From assembly GCA_029776065.1 (NCBI GenBank), contig JARVJP010000011.1:62001-126000 (forward strand): a stretch of 64,000 nucleotides of DNA, read 5' to 3'. This document shows, piece after piece, positions 36,301-44,817 of the stretch. The notes under the pieces were generated by a model. It saw only the letters and a list, made by a program, of their open reading frames with translations, was not told where the DNA came from and searched no databases. The DNA comes from Nitrososphaeria archaeon (GTDB lineage: Archaea; Thermoproteota; Nitrososphaeria; JACIWG01). The position numbers and the translations under genes were made by a program. Every line of letters begins with the position of its first letter. Position 1 is the first letter of the stretch.

Positions 36301-36682
36301 CCACCATATGGTTGCAGATAAGATACATGCTAGGGCAAGAGGCCAGGTTCAAATGCTCACAAAACAACCGACTGAGGGAAGGTCTAGAGGAGGGGGATTA
36401 AGGTTCGGTGAAATGGAACGCGATTGTTTAATCGCTTATGGGACTTCAATGGTTCTAAAGGACAGATTATTAGACGAATCAGATAAAACAGACGTCTTCA
36501 TATGCGAAAACTGTGGGCTGATATCATATTTCGATGCTAGAACTAGAAAATATGTTTGTAGAATTTGCGGTCCTAATGCTAAGATAGCAACGGTTTCCAT
36601 GGCCTATGCTTTCAAACTTCTAATACAAGAAATGATGAGCCTAAACATTCTGCCACGTATGGTCTTGAAAGATAAAATATAG
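33329..36682 (+). CDS. rpoB: RNA polymerase subunit B (unsplit)
   Basis: 1117 residues in a single gene, i.e. not divided into B' and B''. The start is taken at the ATG (33329); a TTG immediately before is possible. Characteristic: [118 protein letters not shown], and the C-terminal zinc ribbon CENCGLISY...VCRICG. It forms the catalytic cleft with RpoA. An unsplit RpoB is shared by Crenarchaeota, Thaumarchaeota and others. Confidence 0.99.
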   Translation: [1117 protein letters not shown]

Positions 36683-36692
36683 GTGAAGAAGA

Positions 36693-39600
36693 ATGTCCAT
36701 TGAAGAACTTCAAAAGAACATCGGCGGAATAAAGTTTACAATATTCTCCCCCTCTGTTATAAGATCATATAGCGTAGTCGAGATAACCGCTCCTGAAACC
36801 TACGACCGAGACGGCTTACCAGTGCCGGGAGGGTTAATGGATCCCCGACTTGGAACATTAGAACCTGGTCAGAAATGTGCCACCTGCGGTAATACTTCTG
36901 CAAAATGCCCTGGTCATTTTGGGCATATAGAACTTGCTGAGCCAATAATACACGTAGCTTTTGTTGACGATATATACGCGATACTTCAGACAACTTGTCG
37001 CGTTTGCCGTAGGGTAATTCTCAACGAAGAGGCTATAAATGAATACAAAAAACTCCTTGTAGACAGAACATATGTAACCCCAGAAATTCTCGAGAAAGTG
37101 TCGAGAGAGATTAGAGTCAAAGCTAAGAAGATTAGACAATGCCCACATTGCGGTAGCCCTAAGTATGAAATCCAACTAGTAAAACCTACAACCTTCTACG
37201 AAGTTAGAGAAGAAGGACCATCTAGACTTCTTGCAAGCTCCATTCGTGCTTGGCTCGAAGAAATTAATGATGAAAACCTCATATTGCTAGGGTATGAGTT
37301 AAGTAAAGTAAGACCTGAATGGTTTGTTCTACAGGTTTTACCTGTCCCACCAGTAACAGTACGCCCCTCCATCACCCTTGAAACAGGTATACGGTCTGAA
37401 GACGACCTCACACACAAATTAGTCGATATTCTGAGAACAAATCAGAGAGTAAAGGAAAGCAAAGAATCCGGTTCACCACCGCTTATAGTACAAGATCTGG
37501 TAGACCTTGTTCAATATCATATCACCACTTATTTTGACAACGAAGTAAGTGGAATACCTCAAGCGCATCACAGATCAGGTAGGCCCCTTAGAACACTCAG
37601 CCAGAGGCTCAAGGGAAAAGAAGGCCGCTTCCGAGGCAACCTATCAGGGAAACGTGTCGACTTCTCGAGTCGTACAGTGATCTCTCCCGACCCTAATCTT
37701 GACATAAATGAAGTTGGAATTCCCTTGGAAGTAGCTAAGAAACTCACCATACCTGAAAAGGTTACGGAATGGAACGTAGAACGCTTAAAGCAACTTGTGG
37801 TAAATGGTGATAAATACCCAGGAGCTAACTATATTATCCGACCTGATGGAGTTAAGATAAGACTTGATTACGTTCAAGACAGGAATGCGGTAGCTTCCGC
37901 CCTAGCTCCAGGATACGTGGTTGAAAGGCATCTAGTTGATGGCGACATAGTGTTATTTAATAGACAACCATCATTACATAGGATGTCTATAATGGCGCAC
38001 ACTGCTAAAGTCCTTCCTGGGAGGACGTTTAGGTTACACCCCGCGGTCTGTACTCCTTACAACGCTGACTTCGACGGAGATGAAATGAACCTACATGTTC
38101 CACAAGGCGAAGAAGCCAGATGTGAAGCTGAACTCCTTATGCGAGTTCAAGACCAAATACTTTCACCAAGATATGGTGGCCCTATAATTGGCGCTATAAG
38201 AGACTTTATAACGGGAGCTTATCTACTGACGAAGGACGACACATATCTGACTAAAGAAGAGTTCATTAACCTCGCAACAATTGGAGGTTACGTAGGCGAA
38301 CTCCCTGAGCCCGCGAAGAAGGAACCAGAAGCTCTATATCTCGGAAAACAACTCTTCTCACTCTTTCTACCTAAAGGATTCAACTACGTCTTAAAGTCAA
38401 GCTGGTATGGAAGACCGGTTGTAATAAAAGACGGTGTTCTAGTCTCAGGTGTAATAGATAAAGCCTCTATTGGCGCGGAAAGGCCGGATAGCGTTCTCCA
38501 TAGGATTGTGAAAGAATACGGAAGCGAAGTTGCAAAAGATTTTCTTAATTCGATATTACGCGTTATTAAGGCATACATAACTCTAAAGGGCTTCACAATC
38601 GGCTACGACGATTTCTGGCTCTCACCCAATGTAATGAAATCTATTAAACAAGGTATAGAGGAAGCTTACAAGCGAATAGAAGACCTACAGAAGCAATACA
38701 GCGAGGGGAAACTCACATTAATGAGGGGTCTCTCTCCAGAAGAAGCTCTTGAATTGTATATAGTAAATGAATTGTCGAAAGCACGTGATTCGGCAGGGAA
38801 GACTGCTGACAAAAACCTCCCAGATGATAATAGTTCAATTGTGATGGCTCGTACAGGTGCTAGAGGCTCACCATTAAACATTGGACATATGGCTGCAGCA
38901 CTAGGGCAACAATCGATACGAGGAAAACGTATTATAAGAGGTTATGAGAATAGGACCTTATGTCATTTCAAACCAAACGACCCAAACCCTGATTCAAGAG
39001 GGTTCATCAAATCAAACTACAGGGAAGGATTGAATCCACTCGAATTCTTTTTCCACGCAATGGGTGGACGTGAAGGACTTGTTGACACAGCGGTTAGGAC
39101 GCAACAAAGTGGATACATGCAGAGAAGGCTTGTCAATGCGATGGAGCATCTTAGAGTTGAATATGATCGTACGGTTAGAGACCCTGAAGGAGCGATAATT
39201 CAGTTCCTCTACAGCGAAGACGGAGTTGACCCTTCGAAGAGTGATCATGGCAAGGCTGTTAACGTAAATAGACTGATAGAGGCTGAACAGCTTTCTGCAG
39301 CCGGTCAACCAGTAAGTGAAAAAGAGCTCGAATCATTGTTATCCAAATATTCTACTAAGCTCAATCCAAAGGTTATAGATGAACTTAGAGTTGCGCTTTC
39401 CAAGTCTAAGCTTCCTAAAGTGAATGTTGAACGTGTTTTGGAACGTACTTTAGAGCTCTTCGAACAAGCTTTAATAGAACCTGGTGAAGCGGTTGGGATC
39501 GTTGCTGCTCAATCAATAGGTGAACCAAGCACTCAGATGACTTTGAGAACGTTCCACTTTGCAGGTGTGAAGGAGAGAGACATCACACTCGGCCTTCCTA

Positions 39601-40478
39601 GACTGATCGAGTTGGTTGACGCTAGACGTCAACCATCTACTCCCACAATGGACATTTACTTACTCCCAGAGGTTGCAGGTGACTTGAATGTCGCAAAGAG
39701 GATCGCTACTGAAATACGTTTCTCAAAGATAAATGACGTTGTTAAGAGTAGTGAAATTGATCCGAGTGGGCAAATCACAATTGTGTTAGACGTTAACGCA
39801 ATGAATGAGTTGGTCGTAACTGCTGCAGACGTTGCAGCAGCGATAGAAACGAGCAAAAGAAAGCCTGAAGTGATTGGGGATGACACAATCATAATTATGA
39901 TGGAAGGCGCAGATCTTCTATCACTGCAAAGGATGAAAACGAAGATGTTAAACAGCAGACTAAAGGGAATACCAGGAATAACTGAGGCAACTGTAGTACG
40001 ACAAGGAAACGAATGGGTTATTCAGACTAAAGGCTCAAACCTGGCTAAGGTTATTAAGATTGAAGGGGTTGATCCAACTAGGACGATAACCAATGACATC
40101 TACGAAATCTGGTCTACTTTAGGGATTGAAGCAGCTAGAGCCGCTTTAGTCAAGGAAATCAGAAGCACCATGGAGGAACAGGGGCTAGAAGTAGATATAA
40201 GACACATCTGCCTCGTAGCAGACTTGATGTCAGTAACTGGGTCGTTAAAACAAGTTGGACGCCATGGTGTAGTTGGAGGAAAGGCTAGTGTTCTAGCCAG
40301 AGCTGCTTTCGAAATAACAATCCCGACACTCGCGGAAGCCTCAGTAAAAGGTGAAACGGAACAGTTGAAGGGTGTAACAGAAAGTGTTATAGTAGGGTTA
40401 CCTATTCCAGTAGGGACTGGTATGGTTGATCTGTTTATCACCCAAGGTGAAAAAATAAATGGAAAGGAAAGCGCTTGA
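36693..40478 (+). CDS. rpoA: RNA polymerase subunit A (A' and A'' fused)
   Basis: 1261 residues in one gene. Most archaea divide this subunit into rpoA1 and rpoA2. The N-terminal zinc site CATCG/CPGHFGHIEL, RFRGNLSGKRVDFSSRTVISPDP, the catalytic loop NADFDGDEMNLHVPQ, bridge-helix region HFKPNDPNP...GREGLVDTAVRTQQSGYMQRRLVNAMEHL, trigger-loop region VGIVAAQSIGEPSTQMTLRTFHFAG, and the jaw/clamp C-terminus are all continuous. The fused state is known from Thaumarchaeota, Aigarchaeota and Korarchaeota and is the best taxonomic clue in the window. Its 3' end overlaps the L30e start by 20 bp. Confidence 0.99.
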   Translation: MSIEELQKNIGGIKFTIFSPSVIRSYSVVEITAPETYDRDGLPVPGGLMDPRLGTLEPGQKCATCGNTSAKCPGHFGHIELAEPIIHVAFVDDIYAILQTTCRVCRRVILNEEAINEYKKLLVDRTYVTPEILEKVSREIRVKAKKIRQCPHCGSPKYEIQLVKPTTFYEVREEGPSRLLASSIRAWLEEINDENLILLGYELSKVRPEWFVLQVLPVPPVTVRPSITLETGIRSEDDLTHKLVDILRTNQRVKESKESGSPPLIVQDLVDLVQYHITTYFDNEVSGIPQAHHRSGRPLRTLSQRLKGKEGRFRGNLSGKRVDFSSRTVISPDPNLDINEVGIPLEVAKKLTIPEKVTEWNVERLKQLVVNGDKYPGANYIIRPDGVKIRLDYVQDRNAVASALAPGYVVERHLVDGDIVLFNRQPSLHRMSIMAHTAKVLPGRTFRLHPAVCTPYNADFDGDEMNLHVPQGEEARCEAELLMRVQDQILSPRYGGPIIGAIRDFITGAYLLTKDDTYLTKEEFINLATIGGYVGELPEPAKKEPEALYLGKQLFSLFLPKGFNYVLKSSWYGRPVVIKDGVLVSGVIDKASIGAERPDSVLHRIVKEYGSEVAKDFLNSILRVIKAYITLKGFTIGYDDFWLSPNVMKSIKQGIEEAYKRIEDLQKQYSEGKLTLMRGLSPEEALELYIVNELSKARDSAGKTADKNLPDDNSSIVMARTGARGSPLNIGHMAAALGQQSIRGKRIIRGYENRTLCHFKPNDPNPDSRGFIKSNYREGLNPLEFFFHAMGGREGLVDTAVRTQQSGYMQRRLVNAMEHLRVEYDRTVRDPEGAIIQFLYSEDGVDPSKSDHGKAVNVNRLIEAEQLSAAGQPVSEKELESLLSKYSTKLNPKVIDELRVALSKSKLPKVNVERVLERTLELFEQALIEPGEAVGIVAAQSIGEPSTQMTLRTFHFAGVKERDITLGLPRLIELVDARRQPSTPTMDIYLLPEVAGDLNVAKRIATEIRFSKINDVVKSSEIDPSGQITIVLDVNAMNELVVTAADVAAAIETSKRKPEVIGDDTIIIMMEGADLLSLQRMKTKMLNSRLKGIPGITEATVVRQGNEWVIQTKGSNLAKVIKIEGVDPTRTITNDIYEIWSTLGIEAARAALVKEIRSTMEEQGLEVDIRHICLVADLMSVTGSLKQVGRHGVVGGKASVLARAAFEITIPTLAEASVKGETEQLKGVTESVIVGLPIPVGTGMVDLFITQGEKINGKESA

Positions 40479-40773
40479 AGAATATCTAGCAAAGGTATAT
40501 AAAAAAGGGAAACTAGTTTACGGCATCAAGGAGGTTGTAGATGAACTGAAAGGGTCTAAGGCCATCATAGCTTCGAAGACTCTTGATCAAAAGAGCCGTC
40601 AGAAGTTACAAAGAGACTGCAAAAAGCTTTCAATACCCTTTATAGAATATGATGGAACGTCCCTCGAATTAGGGAAGGCTATTGGGAAAAGGTTTAGAGT
40701 CTCAGCTTTGTCAATAAAGTCAACGGGTGGTTACGATATAAAAGAAATCTTCCATGAAGAGCCAAAAAGTTGA
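40459..40773 (+). CDS. rpl30e: Ribosomal protein L30e
   Basis: 104 residues with the L7Ae/L30e fold: a KLVYGIKEVVDELKGSKAIIASKTL start, then YDGTSLELGKAIGKRFRVSALSI. It sits between rpoA and nusA, as in most archaea. The ATG lies inside the rpoA 3' end, 20 bp before the stop codon, which indicates translational coupling. Confidence 0.94.
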   Translation: MERKALEEYLAKVYKKGKLVYGIKEVVDELKGSKAIIASKTLDQKSRQKLQRDCKKLSIPFIEYDGTSLELGKAIGKRFRVSALSIKSTGGYDIKEIFHEEPKS

Positions 40774-40779
40774 TATTTG

Positions 40780-41229
40780 ATGCCAAATAAGATAACTTGG
40801 TCTTCACAAGAACTTGAATTGATGGCTCTTTTTCAGAGAATAAGTGGGGCAACTGCTAAGGACTGTATAGTTGATCAAAAGATGAACCGTGTGATCTTCT
40901 TGGTCAGTGCGGACGAAATAGGTCTTGCAATAGGAAAGAAGGGCTCATGTGTCAAAACCCTTGAAAATATGATTAAAAGGCCAGTTGAAATAGTTGTCTA
41001 TTCAAATGACCCAATTCAGCTTATAAAAAATGCTTTAAATCGAAAGTACATCAACGAAGTAAGACTTAGTGAGAGACTAGATGGTAGTAAAATAGCTGTC
41101 GTCGTTCTCAATAACCCGAAGTTTCAAGGAGCTGTTGTTGGGTTAGGGGGAAAAAATGCTGAGCGAGCTCGCCTTCTAATTCGAAGATACTTCGATATTG
41201 CTGATGTAAGAATAGTTGTTCAACCATAG
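40780..41229 (+). CDS. nusA: NusA-type KH-domain transcription factor
   Basis: 149 residues (TTG immediately before the ATG is also possible). Two KH domains: ADEIGLAIGKKGSCVKTLENMI and GAVVGLGGKNAERARLLIRRYF, each with the GxxG loop. Archaeal NusA lacks the bacterial N-terminal and S1 domains, as here. It binds RNA and probably affects elongation or termination. Position between L30e and S12 is standard. Confidence 0.95.
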   Translation: MPNKITWSSQELELMALFQRISGATAKDCIVDQKMNRVIFLVSADEIGLAIGKKGSCVKTLENMIKRPVEIVVYSNDPIQLIKNALNRKYINEVRLSERLDGSKIAVVVLNNPKFQGAVVGLGGKNAERARLLIRRYFDIADVRIVVQP

Positions 41230-41246
41230 TCTTAAAAAGGAAAATG

Positions 41247-41256
41247 GTTATATAAC
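41247..41256 (+). promoter_or_regulatory. TATA box before rps12
   Basis: gttatataac (palindromic) is ~35 nt upstream of the S12 ATG at 41286, so S12 can also be transcribed from its own promoter with a leader of around 8 nt. Confidence 0.5.
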
Positions 41257-41285
41257 TGTAAGAAGTCCGCCTTTCTGCTGATAAG

Positions 41286-41726
41286 ATGGCGAAAAAGTCA
41301 CCAAAGGGAGAATTTGCGGCTCGAAAGCTGATAAACAAAAGAAAGCATTACAGATGGTCTAGTAAGAATTATGTTAGACGTGCCCTTAGAATCAAAGAGA
41401 GGTTTGATCCTCTTGAAGGAGCACCGCAAGCGAGAGGTATAGTTCTTGAAAAAGTAGGTGTCGAATCCAAACAGCCGAACTCCGCCATAAGGAAATGTGT
41501 TCGCGTCCAACTGATAAAGAATAACAAGCAGATAACCGCATTCTTACCTGGTGATGGAGCACTAAACTATATCGATGAACATGATGAGGTTCATGTTGAA
41601 GGTATAGGAGGCACCCTAGGGCGCTCCATGGGAGACATTCCAGGTGTGCGGTTTAAAGTGTTTAAGGTGAATGGAATTTCTTTGCCAATGCTTGTTTTAG
41701 GTAAGAAAGAGAAACCTAGGAGGTAG
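41286..41726 (+). CDS. rps12: Ribosomal protein S12
   Basis: 146 residues. [15 protein letters not shown] and the decoding-centre loop [31 protein letters not shown] are diagnostic of archaeal/eukaryotic uS12. Basic C-terminus (GKKEKPRR). Followed after 5 nt by S7; an aggaggt sequence near the end of S12 is the ribosome-binding site for S7. Confidence 0.98.
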   Translation: MAKKSPKGEFAARKLINKRKHYRWSSKNYVRRALRIKERFDPLEGAPQARGIVLEKVGVESKQPNSAIRKCVRVQLIKNNKQITAFLPGDGALNYIDEHDEVHVEGIGGTLGRSMGDIPGVRFKVFKVNGISLPMLVLGKKEKPRR

Positions 41727-41731
41727 ATTTA

Positions 41732-42337
41732 ATGTCGAAGTCTGAAGCCTCAAACCTTCTGTTATTTGGAAAGTGGAGTTTTAAAGATGTTAAGGTTGAA
41801 GACATCACTCTTAAGACAGCGATAAACATCAATCCAACATTACTGCCACATTCTTTTGGGCGGCATGCTAACCAAAAGTTCGCAAAGTCCAAAACCAATA
41901 TCGTTGAACGATTAGCTAATGTATTAATGCATTTTGGAAAGAAGTACGCCAAAAACACAGGAAGAATGGGTGGGAAAAAGTACAACTCTCTCAAGATTGT
42001 GAGATCCGCGCTTGAAATAATTCATCTTAAGACAGGTCAGAATCCTTTGCAAGTTCTTATAAAGGCAATAGAGAATAGTGCACCTAATGAAGACACTACT
42101 CGACTGATGTATGGTGGTGTCGTTTACCACGTCGCAGTTGATATATCACCTCAAAGGCGTGTTGACTTGGCTTTAAGGTTTATATCAGAAGGGGTTAGGG
42201 AAGCAACGTTCAATAAAACAACTTCTATAGAAGAAGTTTTAGCAGATGAATTAATTCTAGCCGCCAACAACGATCAAAATAGTTATGCTGTGAAGAAGAA
42301 GAACGAGCAGGAACGCATCGCGATGTCATCTAGATAG
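41732..42337 (+). CDS. rps7: Ribosomal protein S7
   Basis: 201 residues, normal for archaeal uS7. The core KTNIVERLANVLMHFGKKYAKNTGRMGGKKYNSLKIV and YGGVVYHVAVDISPQRRVDLALRFI match the family. ATG at 41732 with AGGAGGT seven nt upstream. Ends with a basic tail. Followed by a 137-nt gap containing the EF-1A promoter. Confidence 0.98.
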   Translation: MSKSEASNLLLFGKWSFKDVKVEDITLKTAININPTLLPHSFGRHANQKFAKSKTNIVERLANVLMHFGKKYAKNTGRMGGKKYNSLKIVRSALEIIHLKTGQNPLQVLIKAIENSAPNEDTTRLMYGGVVYHVAVDISPQRRVDLALRFISEGVREATFNKTTSIEEVLADELILAANNDQNSYAVKKKNEQERIAMSSR

Positions 42338-42427
42338 ACCTAACAAGTTCACGGTATTGAGCACGCCTCCAATCATATAATTTACCTTCTATCTTAGAAC
42401 CTTGTTTAAAGTGCTCTGAACCATAGA

Positions 42428-42437
42428 GTTTATATAA
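42428..42437 (+). promoter_or_regulatory. TATA box of EF-1A
   Basis: agtttatata and following a lies ~42 nt upstream of the EF-1A ATG, predicting a leader of ~15 nt with a GGTG at 42468-42471 as possible ribosome-binding site. Confidence 0.55.
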
Positions 42438-42474
42438 TCAGTTTGAAGTTCAAAATTGGTGCAAGGTGTAAACT

Positions 42475-43773
42475 ATGTCTAGTAAACCACATCTTAACCT
42501 GGTGGTAACAGGCCATGTTGACCATGGGAAGTCAACTACAATGGGCCATTTCCTCGTAGAAATGGGTGGAATCGATCGTAGAGTGATTGAAGAGTACGCT
42601 AAGGAATCTGAAAAAATCGGTGCTGGTGACACATTTAAGTATGCTTGGGTACTTGATCGACTAAAGGATGAAAGGGAACGCGGTGTAACAATAGACCTGG
42701 CCTTTCAGAAATTTGAAACAAAGAAGTACTATTATACGCTCATTGACGCCCCAGGGCATAGGGACTTTGTTAAGAACATGATCACTGGTGCAAGCCAAGC
42801 AGATGTTGGAATTGTAGTTCTCTCAGCTAAACCAGGGGAAACTGAAGTAGGCGTTGGTTTTGGAGGGCAGACAAGGGAGCACTCATTCTTACTTAAGACA
42901 TTAGGTGTTCAGAGCATAATTGGAGTTATAAACAAAATGGACGATGCAACGGTTAAGTATTCAGAAGCTAGATATAAGGAGGTAAGAGCAGAATTTGAGA
43001 AACTACTAAGAATGACAGGATACGATGTTACAAAAATACCGTTTATCCCAGTTTCAGGTTGGGTTGGAGACAATTTAACACAGAGATCAACAAATATGCC
43101 ATGGTACAAGGGTCCAACTTTGTTGGAAGCATTGGATCAAGTGCCTGAACCAACTAAGCCGACTGATAAACCCTTCCGTATGCCTGTACAGGATGTCTAC
43201 TCTATTACCGGTGTTGGCACTGTACCTGTAGGAAGAATTGAAACAGGTGTTGTAAAGCCAGGTGATAAGGTAGTCATAAATCCAGGCAACTTGGTAGCTG
43301 AGGTTAAATCGATTGAAATGCATCATCAACCGATAGAGAAGGCCATCCCTGGTGATAACGTTGGAATGAACCTCAGAGGTGTATCCAAAACCGACTTAAA
43401 GAGGGGATTTGTCATAGGAAATGCTGACAACCCTCCAACTGTAGCAAAAGAGTTTATCGCTCAAATAATCGTAATATATCATCCTTCAGCTATATCTGCT
43501 GGTTACACCCCTGTCCTACATGCTCACACTGCTCAGGTTGCGACGACGTTTAAGGAGATCTTAGCTAAGATCGACCCAAGGAGTGGCCAAGTTGTAGAAG
43601 AGAAACCTAAATCAATTAAGACAGGTGATAGTGCGCTAGTAAGGCTTGCTCCATTAAGGCCTTTAGTGATCGAACCATATAGTCAAATACCTCAGCTAGG
43701 TCGTTTCGCAATTCGTGATATGGGTACTACGATAGGCGCTGGTATTGTGAAAGAAGTTACAGTAAAAGGCTAA
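42475..43773 (+). CDS. tuf: Translation elongation factor EF-1 alpha
   Basis: 432 residues. GTPase motifs: GHVDHGKST (G1), ERGVTIDLAF (G2), DAPGHRDFVKNM (G3), NKMD (G4) and PVSGWVGDN (G5). Domain II and III features follow. Delivers aminoacyl-tRNA to the ribosome. The G1 loop and switch regions are intact. It ends 27 nt before S10, the classic str operon arrangement in archaea. Confidence 0.99.
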   Translation: MSSKPHLNLVVTGHVDHGKSTTMGHFLVEMGGIDRRVIEEYAKESEKIGAGDTFKYAWVLDRLKDERERGVTIDLAFQKFETKKYYYTLIDAPGHRDFVKNMITGASQADVGIVVLSAKPGETEVGVGFGGQTREHSFLLKTLGVQSIIGVINKMDDATVKYSEARYKEVRAEFEKLLRMTGYDVTKIPFIPVSGWVGDNLTQRSTNMPWYKGPTLLEALDQVPEPTKPTDKPFRMPVQDVYSITGVGTVPVGRIETGVVKPGDKVVINPGNLVAEVKSIEMHHQPIEKAIPGDNVGMNLRGVSKTDLKRGFVIGNADNPPTVAKEFIAQIIVIYHPSAISAGYTPVLHAHTAQVATTFKEILAKIDPRSGQVVEEKPKSIKTGDSALVRLAPLRPLVIEPYSQIPQLGRFAIRDMGTTIGAGIVKEVTVKG

Positions 43774-43800
43774 TAACCATTAATTCTACACAGGAGCGGT

Positions 43801-44118
43801 GTGTACCTGTTGCCAGGTAAAGCAAAAATAATACTAACGAGTACAAACGTCAAGCTACTGAACGATGTTTGCGAACAGATAAAGTCAATTACTGAAAAGA
43901 CTGGGGTAAAGATGCGTGGCCCCGTTCCTTTACCTACGAAGAGAAGAAAGATCGTCACAATGAAGGCTCCAAGTGGTCAAGGCACAAAAACATATGATAA
44001 ATGGGAATTAAGAATCCACAGAAGATACGTGGAAATCGATCAAGATGAACGCACCTTAAGACAGTTCATGCGTTTGAAGATGCCTGAAGAAGTACAGCTT
44101 CGAGTTGCTTTAACCTAA
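43801..44118 (+). CDS. rps10: Ribosomal protein S10
   Basis: 105 residues from the GTG at 43801, or 102 from the TTG at 43810 (LPGKAKIIL is close to the family's usual start). GGAG at 43793-43796 precedes the GTG by 4 nt. Core: KIILTSTNVKLLNDVCEQIKS, GPVPLPTKRRKIVTMKAPSGQGTKTYDKWELRIHRRYVEID. Last gene of the rightward cluster, with T-rich sequence right after the stop. Confidence 0.97.
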   Translation: MYLLPGKAKIILTSTNVKLLNDVCEQIKSITEKTGVKMRGPVPLPTKRRKIVTMKAPSGQGTKTYDKWELRIHRRYVEIDQDERTLRQFMRLKMPEEVQLRVALT

Positions 44119-44133
44119 ATTTTTTATTTTATC
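44119..44133 (+). terminator. T-rich terminator after rps10
   Basis: aattttttattttat directly follows the S10 stop codon and overlaps the 3' end of the convergent disulfide oxidoreductase gene, the usual oligo-T signal of archaeal transcription end. Confidence 0.5.
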
Positions 44134-44768
44134 GCTTTAAGTACACGTTCGAGAAACTGGGCTTCTGGCAACGCTCCTGTAAACTCCACTTTCTCGTTCA
44201 CTATAACTTTAGGAACAGATACTACCCCATACTTTTCTGCTAGTTGGGTGAACTCTGTAGCATCTATTGTTTCTGCTACTATGAACTTGCTTTCTAAGGC
44301 CATTTGATGCGAAGTTCTCACAGCTGAAGGGCAGTAGGGGCATGTAAGTGTTATAAAGACTTTGATGTTTACAGGCTCTTCTATTTGATTAAGGTTCTCC
44401 TTTGTTGAGTTAGAAAGTCTCGTTCTCCAATTTGATACATCTATAATATCGTCAAGGATTGTTCTGAATTCGTAGCCTGCAGGTATTCCATAAAACTTTA
44501 TTCTCATGTTATTTTCCTTCCCAATTATTATCGCTGGAGCAATTTCGACTTGGTGTTCTTTCGCCTTTTCTTCATCTCTTACTAAATCGTATGATTCAAT
44601 CTTTATTTTGTCTATAGTTTGAGCGAGTTCCTCCATCAATTGTTTTGCTTCTTTGCAGTATTCACAGTCTTGTTCTTTGGTAAAGATTAGTACCCTTACC
44701 TCGTCACGTAATTGGTTTGCGAGAGATTGTCTTATCTTTTCCCTTTCTTGTTCTGATAGTAGGCTCAT
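44124..44768 (-). CDS. Protein disulfide oxidoreductase (tandem thioredoxin fold)
   Basis: 214 residues made of two glutaredoxin/thioredoxin modules. The first carries KEQDCEYCKEAKQ (CEYC, ~residue 35), the second ITLTCPYCPSAVR (CPYC, ~residue 143) and the cis-Pro SVPKVIV. Archaeal PDO proteins of this kind form or isomerise disulfides in the cytoplasm and are typical of thermophiles. Both active-site motifs are intact. Convergent with S10; upstream, 50 nt separate it from glmS, with which it may be co-transcribed. Confidence 0.92.
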   Translation of the reverse strand: MSLLSEQEREKIRQSLANQLRDEVRVLIFTKEQDCEYCKEAKQLMEELAQTIDKIKIESYDLVRDEEKAKEHQVEIAPAIIIGKENNMRIKFYGIPAGYEFRTILDDIIDVSNWRTRLSNSTKENLNQIEEPVNIKVFITLTCPYCPSAVRTSHQMALESKFIVAETIDATEFTQLAEKYGVVSVPKVIVNEKVEFTGALPEAQFLERVLKAIK

Positions 44769-44817
44769 GAATCTGGTTATTTCCTTGGATTTTTAAAGAT
44801 TCCTTTTTAATAAGGTA

